Made by a program: the position numbers and the translations under genes. This document shows, in pieces, positions 16,643-25,743 of a DNA stretch of 64,000 bases. The notes under the pieces are model-generated. The model was not told the origin of the DNA, ran no database searches, and saw nothing but the letters and a program-made list of their open reading frames with translations. This DNA is from Rhizobium johnstonii 3841 (GTDB lineage Bacteria > Pseudomonadota > Alphaproteobacteria > Rhizobiales > Rhizobiaceae). Numbering within the stretch: position 1 is the stretch's first letter; every line of letters begins with the position of its first letter. Location: positions 2,857,501 through 2,921,500 of the forward strand of contig NC_008380.1 of NCBI RefSeq assembly GCF_000009265.1, given 5' to 3'.

Positions 16643-17593
16643 TCAGTTGATCAGTCGCTGCGCAGTAAACTTGTCCGTAACAAGCATGTGGATGACTCCC
16701 ACGCGGAGCGCGCCTGCGATTGCGTCGGTCTTTTTAGACCCGCCGGCAAGAGCAATGACCCGGTCCACCCGTTCGAGATCCTCGAGTGGAAGCCCTATGA
16801 CCCGGTCGTCCAGGGGCGTCTTGACCGGCTTGCCGTTTTTATCGAAGAAGCGAAGCGAGATATCGCCGACGGCTCCCGCTTCCGCGAGATCAGACAGTTC
16901 GCGAGACGAAAAGATGTTGCCTGACCGTGCGAGAAGTTCGGACGGTTCGACTGCTCCGATTCCGACAATCGCAAGCGTTATGCTGCCGAACAAGTCCATC
17001 GTCTCCCGAACGTATGGATCGGCCTGCATAAGAAATTTTGCCTCTCTGGACGTCGTAACGCCCTGCACAGCGAGCAGTTTTGGCTCAGCGCCGGTCAGCC
17101 GAGCAAGCCGCGTGGTAAGCTGCGTCGCATGCGTTTGCACTGAAGGATCGCCCATGCCTCCAAGGGTTTGGACGACGTATTTCGCCTGAGCGCTCTTCAG
17201 GGGATGAATGTTCTCGACCATCTTGGAGATGGTCTGGCTCCAACTCGAAACGCCGATGATCTCCCCTGGCGCAAGCGTCACCTCCAAGAGATGAGCCGCT
17301 GCCTCTCCGATACGGGCCATGATGGCGCCGTCCCGATCTTCCGTGCACTCGACGACGATCGCCTCCGGCAAATCATATTTCTCGCGAAGCGCGCTCTCAA
17401 GCTCGCTGTAGGTGCCAACGGGGGGGGTCACGCTGGTTCGCACAATATCTTCGGCCTCGGCACGTTTGAGCATGCGCGACACTGTCGCCTGCGACAGGCG
17501 AAGGTGCTGTGCGATCTCCGCCTGTCGCCGCCCCTCCAAGTGGTACATCTGGGCGACCCTCGAGATGAGACGGAGTTCATTGAGGCGAGTCAT
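16643..17593 (-). CDS. SorC/DeoR-family sugar-responsive transcriptional regulator
   Basis: 316 residues. An N-terminal helix-turn-helix (GRRQAEIAQHLRLSQATVSRMLKRAEAEDIV, about 21-51) is followed by the SorC sugar-phosphate-binding domain, with LGGMGDPS, ATQLTTRLARLTGAEPKLLAVQG and IALAGGSKKTDAIAGALRVG. Family members sense a phosphorylated sugar made by the pathway they control. It is the last gene of a minus-strand operon after kinase and split transketolase. A palindrome TGAATTTTTATTCA lies 15 bases upstream of its start, and similar boxes lie in the divergent promoter at 20.9-21.1 kb. Confidence 0.92.
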   Translation of the reverse strand: MTRLNELRLISRVAQMYHLEGRRQAEIAQHLRLSQATVSRMLKRAEAEDIVRTSVTPPVGTYSELESALREKYDLPEAIVVECTEDRDGAIMARIGEAAAHLLEVTLAPGEIIGVSSWSQTISKMVENIHPLKSAQAKYVVQTLGGMGDPSVQTHATQLTTRLARLTGAEPKLLAVQGVTTSREAKFLMQADPYVRETMDLFGSITLAIVGIGAVEPSELLARSGNIFSSRELSDLAEAGAVGDISLRFFDKNGKPVKTPLDDRVIGLPLEDLERVDRVIALAGGSKKTDAIAGALRVGVIHMLVTDKFTAQRLIN

Positions 17594-17607
17594 CGCTAAT
17601 CCTAGGG

Positions 17608-17621
17608 TGAATTTTTATTCA
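17608..17621. promoter_or_regulatory. Operator-like box 1, upstream of the SorC gene
   Basis: TGAAT-TTTT-ATTCA is a perfect 5-4-5 palindrome. It overlaps the stop codon of the kinase gene and is 15 bases before the regulator start. It matches the two boxes at 20928-20941 and 21067-21080, so it may give autoregulation. Confidence 0.55.
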
Positions 17622-19081
17622 TCATTAGCCGTTGTTTCGCGTGCCGTCGAGCGGGCAAGTGCATCATTCCAGGTATTCAGAAGCACCGCTCGATCCACGG
17701 GTTCCGGGTCAATGATATGTGAGCTCCGGGGCAGCTCCGCGATAACCTGAAGATCGCTCCACAAGCCAAGTGAGAGACCCGCGAGATATGCGGCTCCCAA
17801 AGCCGACGCCTCGGGTGCTTCGCATTGGATCACGGGATGTTCGATGAGATTCGAGACACACTGCATCAGGAAGCGGTTCTGGCTCGGTCCGCCGTCGACA
17901 TAGAGCGCCCCGAGCTCGCCGCCGCTTTGTGCTCGCATGGCGGCGATCACGTCGTGCACCTGGAAGGCGATCGAGTCGGTTACCGATCGCGCCATTTGCG
18001 CACGTGTCGTATTGAAGTTGATCTGGGAAAACAGGGCCCGGGCGTCGGAATTCCAATAGGGTGCGCCCAGTCCCACGAATGCTGGCACGAAGCCCGGTCC
18101 GCCCGGTTCGGCGCTCGCCGCAAGTTCGACGAGGGCCGCCACGTCCGAAAGGCCGAGAATGCCCGCCATCCATGGGAGACTGGCGGCGCAGACGAGAATA
18201 TTGCCTTCGAAAGCGAAAGTCGGCTTTCCATGGAGACGCCATGCGACGGTCGTTGTGACGCCGTTGCGTGGAGGAATAAATTGCGGAAGCGTCGTCATCA
18301 CCGACGAGCCGGTTCCGAAGGTTACCTTGCCATCACCCGGCTTGAATGCTCCATGACCGAACAGCGCAGCATGACTGTCTCCGATCACGGCCATGATCGG
18401 AGTTCCATCCGGCACCCCTGGCAACCCTTGCGTCCTGCCGAAGTCGGCAGAGCTGTCGAGTACCTCGGGGAGGAGCGCGATATCCACGCCGAAAATCTCG
18501 CCAAGCTCCTCGCTCCATCTCTGCTCCCGGAGATCGAACAACTGGCTCCTGGCGGCATTCGAAGCGTCGCAAACATGCCGGCGCCCGCCTGTCAGGCAGT
18601 GGACGAGCCAACTGTCGACCGTTCCCAGCCGCACCGATCGCCCGGCCGGAATACGGTCGAGCAGCCATCGGAATTTCGAACCCGGGAACATCGGATCCAA
18701 TGGCAGGCCTGTGAGCGCCTGCACACGGTCAAGGCGGCCTTCGACAATGAGACGTTCGCAATCCTGTGCCGTTCGACGGCACTGCCAGCTTACCACCGGT
18801 CCAAGCGCGTCTCCCGTTTCGGCGTCCCAGGCAGTGACAGACTCGCGCTGATTGGAAATGGCCACCGCCTCGATAGCCACATCGGGGGGGGCGTTCAGGC
18901 AGGCGTCGATCGCTTCGCAGACCGATGCGTAGAGCCTATTTGGGTCTTGTTCGACCCAACCCGGCTTCGGATAGGAAATGCCGACTGGAGCCGAACCTCT
19001 ACCGACAATTTCTCCCTTCTCCGAAACCAGAACTGCCTTTGAATTGGTCGTGCCCTGGTCAATTGCCAGAATTGCCCGCAT
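17615..19081 (-). CDS. FGGY-family carbohydrate kinase
   Basis: 488 residues, full length for the family. The first phosphate motif is AIDQGTTNSKAVLV (about 5-18); the second domain has GLGAPYWNSDARA, the LYVDGGPSQNRFLMQ adenosine motif and EASALGAAYLAGL. By these it is closest to the glycerol/ketose-kinase branch (GlpK-like). It is placed in an operon with a split transketolase, so it probably phosphorylates a ketose at the terminal hydroxyl before transketolase acts. Glycerol kinase itself is possible from motifs alone, but the neighbours argue against it. Cytoplasmic. Confidence 0.9.
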   Translation of the reverse strand: MRAILAIDQGTTNSKAVLVSEKGEIVGRGSAPVGISYPKPGWVEQDPNRLYASVCEAIDACLNAPPDVAIEAVAISNQRESVTAWDAETGDALGPVVSWQCRRTAQDCERLIVEGRLDRVQALTGLPLDPMFPGSKFRWLLDRIPAGRSVRLGTVDSWLVHCLTGGRRHVCDASNAARSQLFDLREQRWSEELGEIFGVDIALLPEVLDSSADFGRTQGLPGVPDGTPIMAVIGDSHAALFGHGAFKPGDGKVTFGTGSSVMTTLPQFIPPRNGVTTTVAWRLHGKPTFAFEGNILVCAASLPWMAGILGLSDVAALVELAASAEPGGPGFVPAFVGLGAPYWNSDARALFSQINFNTTRAQMARSVTDSIAFQVHDVIAAMRAQSGGELGALYVDGGPSQNRFLMQCVSNLIEHPVIQCEAPEASALGAAYLAGLSLGLWSDLQVIAELPRSSHIIDPEPVDRAVLLNTWNDALARSTARETTANDE

Positions 19082-19149
19082 TCTATCCTCCCCAGATCAG
19101 ACGGCAGCCGGGACGACAAAAAGCGTCCGGGCTGATCACGTCATCCCAG

Positions 19150-20106
19150 TTACTTGCGCCTGATCAGCGACTGCGCGGCGTCGGCGATTGCGGACGGCGC
19201 CATCCCGAATTCGTCGAGCAGGAACTCTGCCGAACCGGTCGGAGCGTAGACGCCGGGAACGCCGAGACGTTTCATCGGGACCGGAGCATTGTCGACCACC
19301 ACTTCGGCGACCGCGGAACCGAGCCCGCCAAAAATCGAATGCTCTTCGGCTGTGACGATCGCTCCGGTTTCCTTCGCCGCGGCGATGATGGCGTCCTCGT
19401 CGATCGGACGAACCGTTGCAAGGTTGAGCACTCTGGCGTTGATGCCGCGTTCTGCGAGGATCTCGGCAGCCTTTAAGATTCGATGAGTCAAAGTGCCGTT
19501 TGCGATAAGGGTGACGTCGGAACCCTGGCGAAGGAGGTTTGCCTTGCCAAGTTCGAACTTGTGACCCTCCGGAAGAAGATCAGGCACACCTACGCGAGAC
19601 AGACGCAGGAAACAGGGGCCGTTGTAGGCCGCGGCCCACTCAACCGCAGCAGCTGTTTCGATGCGGTCACAAGGCGCAATGACCGGAAGATTAGGCAGAA
19701 CCCGCGTCCAGGCGAAGTCTTCGATCGAGTGATGGGTCGGGCCGAGTTCGCCATACGCCATTCCAGAAGAAATGCCGACCAGCTTGACGTTGGCATTTGA
19801 ATACGAAATATCGGCCTTGATCTGCTCCAGCGACCGTCCCGTTAGAAACGGAGCGGCGGCGCACACGAACGGAAGGCGTCCGCCATTGGCGAGGCCTGCT
19901 GCAACCCCCACCATGTTCTGCTCGGCGATGCCGACATTGACAAGACGCTCTCCAAATTTCGCCTTGAAGCCGCCGAGCTTGGAGGAGCCCACGGAGTCGT
20001 TGCAGACGGCAACGATCGTTTCGTCTTCGGCTGCCAGCCGCTCAAGCGTGGTGGCGAATGCGTCGCGGCAATCGTAGAGCTTGGGTGCGTTTATTGGCGC
20101 GTTCAT
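19150..20106 (-). CDS. Transketolase C-terminal subunit (split transketolase)
   Basis: 318 residues from the ATG at 20106, which overlaps the stop of the N-terminal subunit gene as TAATG. It contains the pyrimidine-binding domain with the catalytic glutamate in VNVGIAEQNMVGVAAGLA and the C-terminal domain (VTAEEHSIFGGLGSAVAEV). Together with the upstream gene it makes one two-subunit thiamine-diphosphate enzyme that moves a two-carbon ketol unit between sugar phosphates. Split transketolases are frequently pathway-specific paralogues, for example the apulose-4-phosphate transketolase AptA/AptB of apiose breakdown. Confidence 0.92.
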   Translation of the reverse strand: MNAPINAPKLYDCRDAFATTLERLAAEDETIVAVCNDSVGSSKLGGFKAKFGERLVNVGIAEQNMVGVAAGLANGGRLPFVCAAAPFLTGRSLEQIKADISYSNANVKLVGISSGMAYGELGPTHHSIEDFAWTRVLPNLPVIAPCDRIETAAAVEWAAAYNGPCFLRLSRVGVPDLLPEGHKFELGKANLLRQGSDVTLIANGTLTHRILKAAEILAERGINARVLNLATVRPIDEDAIIAAAKETGAIVTAEEHSIFGGLGSAVAEVVVDNAPVPMKRLGVPGVYAPTGSAEFLLDEFGMAPSAIADAAQSLIRRK

Positions 20107-20915
20107 TACAGTGCCTCCGACAATTCTGCCAATGCGATTTCGTATTGTTCCTTGCTCGGTACCTTGTGGTGCCAGTCGACTCGGTCTTGCATGAACGAGA
20201 TTCCATGCCCCTTGTTGGTGTGGGCCACGATGCAATGCGGTCTCGATCCCCGGTGTTCGAGGGCTGAAACGACTTCGCTCATATTGTTCCCGTTGATCTC
20301 GGTGACTTCCCAATCGAAAGCTTCAAGCTTCGGACGAAGCGGGGCGAGATCGTTGGTTTCCGCCAGGGCGGCGCCCTGCTGGAACCTGTTGTGGTCGATG
20401 ACCAGCGTCAAGTTATCGAGCTTGAACTGCGCGGCCGCCATGATCGCTTCCCAGTTGGAGCCCTCCTGCATCTCACCGTCGCCGGTGACGACATAGGTGT
20501 GATACTTCGCGCCTGAGAGCTTGGCGGCTTTTGCCATTCCTATTGCGACTGGAAGACCGTGGCCGAGCGGCCCGGTATTCGTTTCGACGCCAGGAACCTT
20601 GTTGCAATTTGGATGCCCGTTCAGCCTCGAATGCGGCTGCAAAAAGGTGGAAATCTCTTCCTCCGGGATGAAGCCGCGTTTTGCGAGCGTCACATACAGC
20701 GCGCATGCAGTATGTCCCTTCGAAAGAACGAACCTGTCGCGGTCGGGGTGCTTCGGTTGATCGGGCCAAACATTCAGCACACGAAAATAGAGGGCAGTCA
20801 AAATGTCGATGACCGACATTTCCCCGCCAATATGGCCGGCGCCCGCTTCAAAGACCGCCTGGAGATCGCGCAATCGGATCTCGCGAGCGACCCGCTCGAG
20901 TTCTGTCGTATTCAT
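20106..20915 (-). CDS. Transketolase N-terminal subunit (split transketolase)
   Basis: 269 residues covering the diphosphate-binding domain only. The thiamine-diphosphate motif starts VTGDGEMQEGSNWEA and closes at IDHNRFQQGA; HIGGEMSVIDILTALYF and SKGHTACALY contact the cofactor and substrate. It is the promoter-proximal gene of the minus-strand operon (this gene, C-terminal subunit, FGGY kinase, SorC regulator) and translation is coupled to the next gene. The divergent ABC importer starts 205 bases away. Confidence 0.92.
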   Translation of the reverse strand: MNTTELERVAREIRLRDLQAVFEAGAGHIGGEMSVIDILTALYFRVLNVWPDQPKHPDRDRFVLSKGHTACALYVTLAKRGFIPEEEISTFLQPHSRLNGHPNCNKVPGVETNTGPLGHGLPVAIGMAKAAKLSGAKYHTYVVTGDGEMQEGSNWEAIMAAAQFKLDNLTLVIDHNRFQQGAALAETNDLAPLRPKLEAFDWEVTEINGNNMSEVVSALEHRGSRPHCIVAHTNKGHGISFMQDRVDWHHKVPSKEQYEIALAELSEAL

Positions 20916-20927
20916 GGATTCCTCTCA

Positions 20928-20941
20928 TGCATAAATATTCA
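20928..20941. promoter_or_regulatory. Operator-like box 2, upstream of the transketolase operon
   Basis: TGCATAAATATTCA lies 12 bases before the transketolase N-subunit start. Eleven consecutive bases (ATAAATATTCA) equal the reverse complement of box 3 at 21067-21080. The two boxes frame the 205-base divergent promoter region; the rest of that region shows no gene. Confidence 0.5.
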
Positions 20942-21066
20942 GTTATCAATATTTTTGCACAAGACACCGATTAGTCAAGCCCTTTAAGTGCTACACCAAC
21001 AGTTGCAAGTCTAGAAATCCTGTTGACAGCCGGAAAGCAACTTGTTAATGAATTTTCCAGCATCGG

Positions 21067-21080
21067 TGAATATTTATTCG
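21067..21080. promoter_or_regulatory. Operator-like box 3, upstream of the ABC importer
   Basis: TGAATATTTATTCG is a near-perfect palindrome 40 bases upstream of the permease start at 21121. It differs from box 1 (TGAATTTTTATTCA) at two positions, so it is a likely site for the SorC-type regulator of the locus. Confidence 0.55.
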
Positions 21081-21120
21081 CAGAATGAATTAGCAGTCAG
21101 CCTAGGCATAGGGAGGAACA

Positions 21121-22101
21121 ATGGTGGCGCTCGATATCAATGAACACGGGCTTTCGTCCGGCGCCTGGTTGAGCAAACTCAAGGGAGCCACCGGCCCGCT
21201 CGTGGGGCTGCTCGCGCTTTGCGTTTTCCTGAGCCTCAGCACCGACACGTTTCTTTCGGTTCGGAACGGTCTCAACATCCTCGATCAGATCACTGTCCTC
21301 GGCATCATGGCCGTCGGAATGACCTTTGTCATTCTGATCGGCGGCATCGATCTTTCCGTCGGCTCGGCACTCGCTCTTGCGATGATGGTCATGGGCTGGA
21401 CTGCGAATGTCGCCGGCCTACCGTTGCCGGTCGGGATCGTTTTTGCTCTGGTCGCATCGGGCGTTTCGGGCCTGATCGTCGGACTTCTGGTGACGCAGTT
21501 CAGGGTTCCAGCGTTTATTGCCACTCTTGCGATGATGTCCGCGGCTCGCGGCGTCGCAAATATGATCACGGACGGCCAGCAGATCGTCGGATTCCCCGAC
21601 TGGTTCATGATGCTGGCAATCGATCGCCATTTCGGCGTGTTGACAGCCACTGTGTTTCTCATGCTTGCGGTTGTTCTTGCGGCCTGGCTTTTCCTGCACT
21701 TCCGGTCCGAAGGTCGCATGCTCTACGCGGTGGGAGGAAATCCAGAAGTCGCGCGCCTTGCGGGTATCAACGTTCCGCTCGTGACGATTGGCGTCTACGT
21801 CGCAAGTTCAGTCCTTGCGGGGCTCGCAGGCATCGTACTCGCCGCCAGGCTGGATTCCGTCCAGCCGTCCAGTGGTCTGGGCTATGAATTGGACACCATC
21901 GCAGCGGTCGTCATCGGCGGGACTTCGCTTTCGGGGGGCGCGGGCGGTATCGGAGGAACACTGATCGGCGTTCTTATCATCGGCGTCCTTCGCAATGGGC
22001 TCAATCTTCTCAACGTCTCGCCATTCCTGCAGCAAGTGATCATCGGCATCGTCATCGTGCTCGCGGTCGGCGCGGAGACTATTCGTCGGCGTCGCGCCTG
22101 A
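21121..22101 (+). CDS. Sugar ABC transporter permease, RbsC-like (CUT2)
   Basis: 326 residues, about ten membrane segments. Family marks are FVILIGGIDLSVGSALAL (about 75-92) and AAVVIGGTSLSGGAGGIGGTLIGVLIIGVL near the C-terminus. Inner-membrane channel of a ribose-type importer. Preceded by GGGAGG. First gene of the plus-strand operon that also encodes binding protein, ATPase and a dehydrogenase; CUT2 importers usually take up monosaccharides or polyols. Confidence 0.93.
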   Translation: MVALDINEHGLSSGAWLSKLKGATGPLVGLLALCVFLSLSTDTFLSVRNGLNILDQITVLGIMAVGMTFVILIGGIDLSVGSALALAMMVMGWTANVAGLPLPVGIVFALVASGVSGLIVGLLVTQFRVPAFIATLAMMSAARGVANMITDGQQIVGFPDWFMMLAIDRHFGVLTATVFLMLAVVLAAWLFLHFRSEGRMLYAVGGNPEVARLAGINVPLVTIGVYVASSVLAGLAGIVLAARLDSVQPSSGLGYELDTIAAVVIGGTSLSGGAGGIGGTLIGVLIIGVLRNGLNLLNVSPFLQQVIIGIVIVLAVGAETIRRRRA

Positions 22102-22218
22102 CAAACGAGGTCCGCCGCGTTGGCGGACCAGGAATTCCGCTCCAAGGGTTTGGGGCGGATCAATACCCCGAGGGGGAGGACATACCCGAGGGTTCCATCA
22201 AACAACGGAGGAAATACA

Positions 22219-23148
22219 ATGAAAATTGCGCGCACCATGCTCGCGTCTGCTGCCCTGCTCGGTCTCATGCTCGGCCCAGTACACGCGGCGGAACTGAAGA
22301 AGCTCGGCTTGGCCGTTGCCAACCTTCAGGCAAACTTCTTCAACCAGATCAAGCAATCGGTCGAAGCCGAAGCCAAGAAGCGCGGCATCGAAGTCATCAC
22401 GGTCGACGCAAAGGGCGACGGGCCGACACAGGTCAATCAAATCCAGGACCTCCTGACCCAGAAAATCGACGCGCTGATCTACATTCCGGCCGGTGCGGCG
22501 GCTGCGACCGTTCCGGTCAAGCTCGCGAAGAGCGCTGGTATCCCGGTCGTGAACGTTGACCGCAACGCCGAGGGAGCACCCGGCGATACCTTCCTTGCAA
22601 CGGATTCCGTCGCGTCTGCCAAGGCCGTGTGCGACTACATTCTGAAGGAAGCCGGCGGCAAGGGGAAGATGGTCATCATCCACGGCCAGAAGGGCACGAC
22701 GCCGGAAGTCGATCGTTCGAAGGGCTGCGCTGAATCTCTCAAGGCATATCCGGACGTCAAGGTTGTCGCCGAGCAGTTCTCAAACATCTGGAGCCAGGAC
22801 GAAGGGTTCCAGATCATGCAGAATATGCTGCAGGCAAATCCGGACGTTTCGATCGTGTTCGCCCAGGCCGACGGCCTCGCCCTTGGCGCCGCGCAGGCGA
22901 TCAAGGTCGCCAATCCTTCCCAGAAGATCGTGGTTGGCGGCTTCGATGGTGACACCGCAGCTCTCGAAGCGCTCAGCAAGGGTGTCTTCAACGTAACTGC
23001 GACCCAGCAGACGCAGAAGATGGGCCGCGACGCGGTTGAAAACGCCGCCAAGCTTGTCGCCGGAGAAAAGGTGCCACCGGTCCAGCTCCTGGATGCCACG
23101 CTGACAACCAAGGAAAACGTCGCAGGCTTCATCGCCAACCATCCGTAA
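22219..23148 (+). CDS. Sugar ABC transporter substrate-binding protein, RbsB-like
   Basis: 309 residues from the ATG at 22219, chosen because GGAGG lies at good spacing and a signal peptide follows (MKIARTMLASAALLGLMLG, cleavage after VHA near 23). The mature protein is a type I periplasmic binding protein (LGLAVANLQANFFNQIKQSV; DALIYIPAGAAAATVPVKLA; VNVDRNAEG; VVGGFDGDTAALEAL). Ligand probably a pentose, ketose or sugar alcohol, inferred from neighbours. Confidence 0.93.
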   Translation: MKIARTMLASAALLGLMLGPVHAAELKKLGLAVANLQANFFNQIKQSVEAEAKKRGIEVITVDAKGDGPTQVNQIQDLLTQKIDALIYIPAGAAAATVPVKLAKSAGIPVVNVDRNAEGAPGDTFLATDSVASAKAVCDYILKEAGGKGKMVIIHGQKGTTPEVDRSKGCAESLKAYPDVKVVAEQFSNIWSQDEGFQIMQNMLQANPDVSIVFAQADGLALGAAQAIKVANPSQKIVVGGFDGDTAALEALSKGVFNVTATQQTQKMGRDAVENAAKLVAGEKVPPVQLLDATLTTKENVAGFIANHP

Positions 23149-23176
23149 TGAAGTCGAGGTCTTGAGGAGGTGTGCC

Positions 23177-24655
23177 GTGACTGATCCAGTTCTTTCCCTG
23201 AGGGGCATATCCAAATGGTATGGGCCGCTCCAGGTTCTGAAGAATGTCAGCCTGGACGTCTATCCGGGCGAAGTGGTTGCACTTCTCGGTGAAAACGGAG
23301 CGGGCAAGTCAACGCTATCAGGCATCATCGCCGGGTCACGCACACCGTCCGAAGGATCAATGACATGGCTGGGGCAGCCTTATGCCCCGGCCACCCCAAG
23401 GGAAGCGATCGACAAGGGCGTTGTCCTGATCCACCAGGAGCTGCAGCTTCTGCCGCAGCTGTCGATCGCGGAAAACGTCTTCATCGGGCGCTGGCCGATG
23501 AAGAACGGCGTCGTCGACCGCGCCCAGATGGTTCGCCGGGCCCAGGACCAGCTCGCTCGCTTGAACCTTCACATCCCTGCAACGCGGACGGTCGCCGGCC
23601 TTTCCACAGCAAATCAGCAACTCATCGAGATCGCCAAGGCGCTGGCTCTCAACGCAAAGCTCCTGATCCTCGATGAGCCGACGGCCGCCCTTGGCGGCGC
23701 GGAGACGGAAGCTCTTTTCGAACAGGTTCGGAAGCTTCGCTCACAAGGTGTCGGCATCGTCTACATTTCCCACCGCATGGAAGAGATCAAGCGAATCACC
23801 GACCGGATCGTCGTTCTTCGCGATGGCGAGCGCGTGCAGGAATTCTCCGACAGCGCGACACCGGTGCGAACGATCGTCGAGAGCATGGTCGGACGCCCGC
23901 TTGACCGCTTGTTCCCTGCCCTGCCGGTTCCGACAGACCATCCAGTCCTCCAGGTGTCGGGGCTGTGCTCGCCCGACAACTCGTTCCGCGACGTTACCTT
24001 CGATGTGCGGGCCGGGGAAATTCTCGGGATCGCCGGACTGGTCGGCGCCGGCCGCACGGAACTTGTCCGCGCCATTTCGGGCGCTGACCCAATCAGTGCA
24101 GGTTCGATCAAGCTGGAAGGCGAAGAACTCAGGCTGCGCGATCCTGCGGATGCGATCGCCAAGGGCATCGTGATGGTCCCGGAAGACCGCAAGGAGCAAG
24201 GCCTGGTTGTCGGGCACCGGATCGGCGAGAACATTATCTACGCCAATCTCGACAAGCTGGGCGGGCGTTGGATTACGCCGAGCGTCAAGCGCTCGTTTGC
24301 GGAGAAGGCAGTGGCCAAGTTCGGCGTGAAGGGCCGTGCGGAGCAATATGCCTCGGACCTGTCCGGCGGCAACCAGCAGAAGGTGGTCATCGCGAAATGG
24401 CTGATGCGCGATCCTAAGGTCGTCGTGCTCGACGAACCGACGAGAGGCATCGACGTCGGCGCCCGAGCCGGCATCTACGACATCATCGTCAATCTTGCCA
24501 AACGGGGCGTGGCGGTCATCGTCGTAAGCTCGGACCTCGAGGAAGTTCTCGGAGTCTCCAATCGCATTCTCGTGCTTGCACAAGGCAAACAGGCAGGCAT
24601 TCTCAATCGTGACCAGGCAAATGACGTTTCGGTCATGGAGCTAGCCACCATCTAA
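23177..24655 (+). CDS. Sugar ABC transporter ATP-binding protein, RbsA-like
   Basis: 492 residues from the GTG at 23177, seven bases after GGAGG. Two ATPase domains in tandem as in RbsA/XylG: the first with Walker A GENGAGKST and Walker B LLILDEPTAALG, the second with a degenerate Walker A region (GLVGAGRTELVR), the signature LSGGNQQKVVIAKWL and VVLDEPTRGIDVGA. The usual asymmetry of CUT2 ATPases is therefore present. Energises the permease and binding protein encoded upstream. Confidence 0.95.
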   Translation: MTDPVLSLRGISKWYGPLQVLKNVSLDVYPGEVVALLGENGAGKSTLSGIIAGSRTPSEGSMTWLGQPYAPATPREAIDKGVVLIHQELQLLPQLSIAENVFIGRWPMKNGVVDRAQMVRRAQDQLARLNLHIPATRTVAGLSTANQQLIEIAKALALNAKLLILDEPTAALGGAETEALFEQVRKLRSQGVGIVYISHRMEEIKRITDRIVVLRDGERVQEFSDSATPVRTIVESMVGRPLDRLFPALPVPTDHPVLQVSGLCSPDNSFRDVTFDVRAGEILGIAGLVGAGRTELVRAISGADPISAGSIKLEGEELRLRDPADAIAKGIVMVPEDRKEQGLVVGHRIGENIIYANLDKLGGRWITPSVKRSFAEKAVAKFGVKGRAEQYASDLSGGNQQKVVIAKWLMRDPKVVVLDEPTRGIDVGARAGIYDIIVNLAKRGVAVIVVSSDLEEVLGVSNRILVLAQGKQAGILNRDQANDVSVMELATI

Positions 24656-24677
24656 ACAGACAGAGAAAGGAAGAGCG

Positions 24678-25466
24678 GTGTCCGACATCACTCTGAACGC
24701 CCCGAAGCTTTTCGATCTCAGCGGCCAGGTTGCCATCGTTACCGGAGCCGGGAGCGGCATTGGGCAGCGCATTGCCATCGGCCTTGCGCAATGCGGCGCC
24801 GACGTGGCGCTGCTCGACCGCCGAACCGACGACGGATTGGCCAAGACGGCTGAACATATTCGCGCCGCCGGCCGCCGCTCGATCCAGATCGCGGCGGATG
24901 TCACGAGCAAATCTTCCCTTGGAGAGGCAATAGCACGTACCGAAGCCGATCTCGGCCCATTGACACTTGCAGTCAACGCGGCGGGCATCGCTAACGCGAA
25001 CGCCGCGGAAGAGATGGAGGAGGACCAATATCAGACGTTGATGGATATCAACCTGAAAGGCGTCTTTCTTTCCTGCCAGGCAGAGGCTCGCGCCATGCTG
25101 AAGAATGGACGCGGCTCCATCGTCAACATCGCTTCCATGTCCGGTGTGATCGTAAACCGCGGGCTGAGCCAAGCGCACTATAACGCCTCCAAGGCGGGCG
25201 TCATCCATATGTCGAAGTCCATGGCGATGGAATGGGTCGACCGCGGCATTCGCGTCAACACCATCTCCCCCGGATACACGGCAACGCCCATGAACACCCG
25301 TCCGGAGATGGTCCACCAGACCAAGCTCTTCGAAGAGCAGACGCCGATGCAGCGCATGGCAGCGGTGGACGAGATGGTAGGCCCGGCGGTGTTTCTGCTG
25401 TCAAATGCGGCAAGTTTCGTGACCGGCGTCGATCTTCTCGTCGATGGCGGTTTCTGCTGCTGGTGA
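24678..25466 (+). CDS. Short-chain dehydrogenase/reductase, polyol/ketose type
   Basis: 262 residues from a GTG start after GAAAGGAAGAG. The Rossmann motif is TGAGSGIG (about 21-28), NAAGIAN in the middle and the catalytic Ser/Tyr/Lys set in IASMSGV and YNASKAG. The ending DGGFCCW recalls SDRs acting on sugar alcohols and ketoses. It is the last intact gene of the importer operon, and its stop overlaps the start of a broken triosephosphate isomerase gene (TGATG). Likely role: oxidation of the imported polyol to the ketose used by the FGGY kinase (inference). Confidence 0.9.
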   Translation: MSDITLNAPKLFDLSGQVAIVTGAGSGIGQRIAIGLAQCGADVALLDRRTDDGLAKTAEHIRAAGRRSIQIAADVTSKSSLGEAIARTEADLGPLTLAVNAAGIANANAAEEMEEDQYQTLMDINLKGVFLSCQAEARAMLKNGRGSIVNIASMSGVIVNRGLSQAHYNASKAGVIHMSKSMAMEWVDRGIRVNTISPGYTATPMNTRPEMVHQTKLFEEQTPMQRMAAVDEMVGPAVFLLSNAASFVTGVDLLVDGGFCCW

Positions 25467-25689
25467 TGAGAAAGCTCATTGCCGGCGCTGGAAAGTGACC
25501 GATCTCGCTTCCTCCCTGGCTGAGATCGAGGCGCTGAAGGGACCAACGGGCAAGACGGCGTGCGATATCGCCGTCTGCCCGCCCTTCACGCCGATCGAAC
25601 GGGCTGTCGAACGGACGGAGGGCTCGGACGTCGTCATCGGCGCCCAAGACTGCCTGAATTCGCGACAACCGGTTGAGCTCCAACAATGA
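25466..25689 (+). pseudogene. Triosephosphate isomerase remnant (N-terminal quarter, frameshifted)
   Basis: The ATG at 25466 overlaps the dehydrogenase stop and encodes MRKLIAG, then a one-base loss in the GNWK motif brings a stop. The +1 frame continues WKVTDLASSLAEIEALKG and CDIAVCPPFTPIERA to about VIGAQDC, which follows TPI up to about residue 60. The rest, including the catalytic histidine and glutamate, is absent; the frame closes at 25689. In related rhizobial polyol loci (for example erythritol) a dedicated tpi gene is found, so this looks like an eroded pathway gene. No active product expected. Confidence 0.75.
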
Positions 25690-25743
25690 TCGCATGGTAG
25701 GTCGCACCCAGATTTGCTGTTTACCGATGGACAAGGAAAGAGC

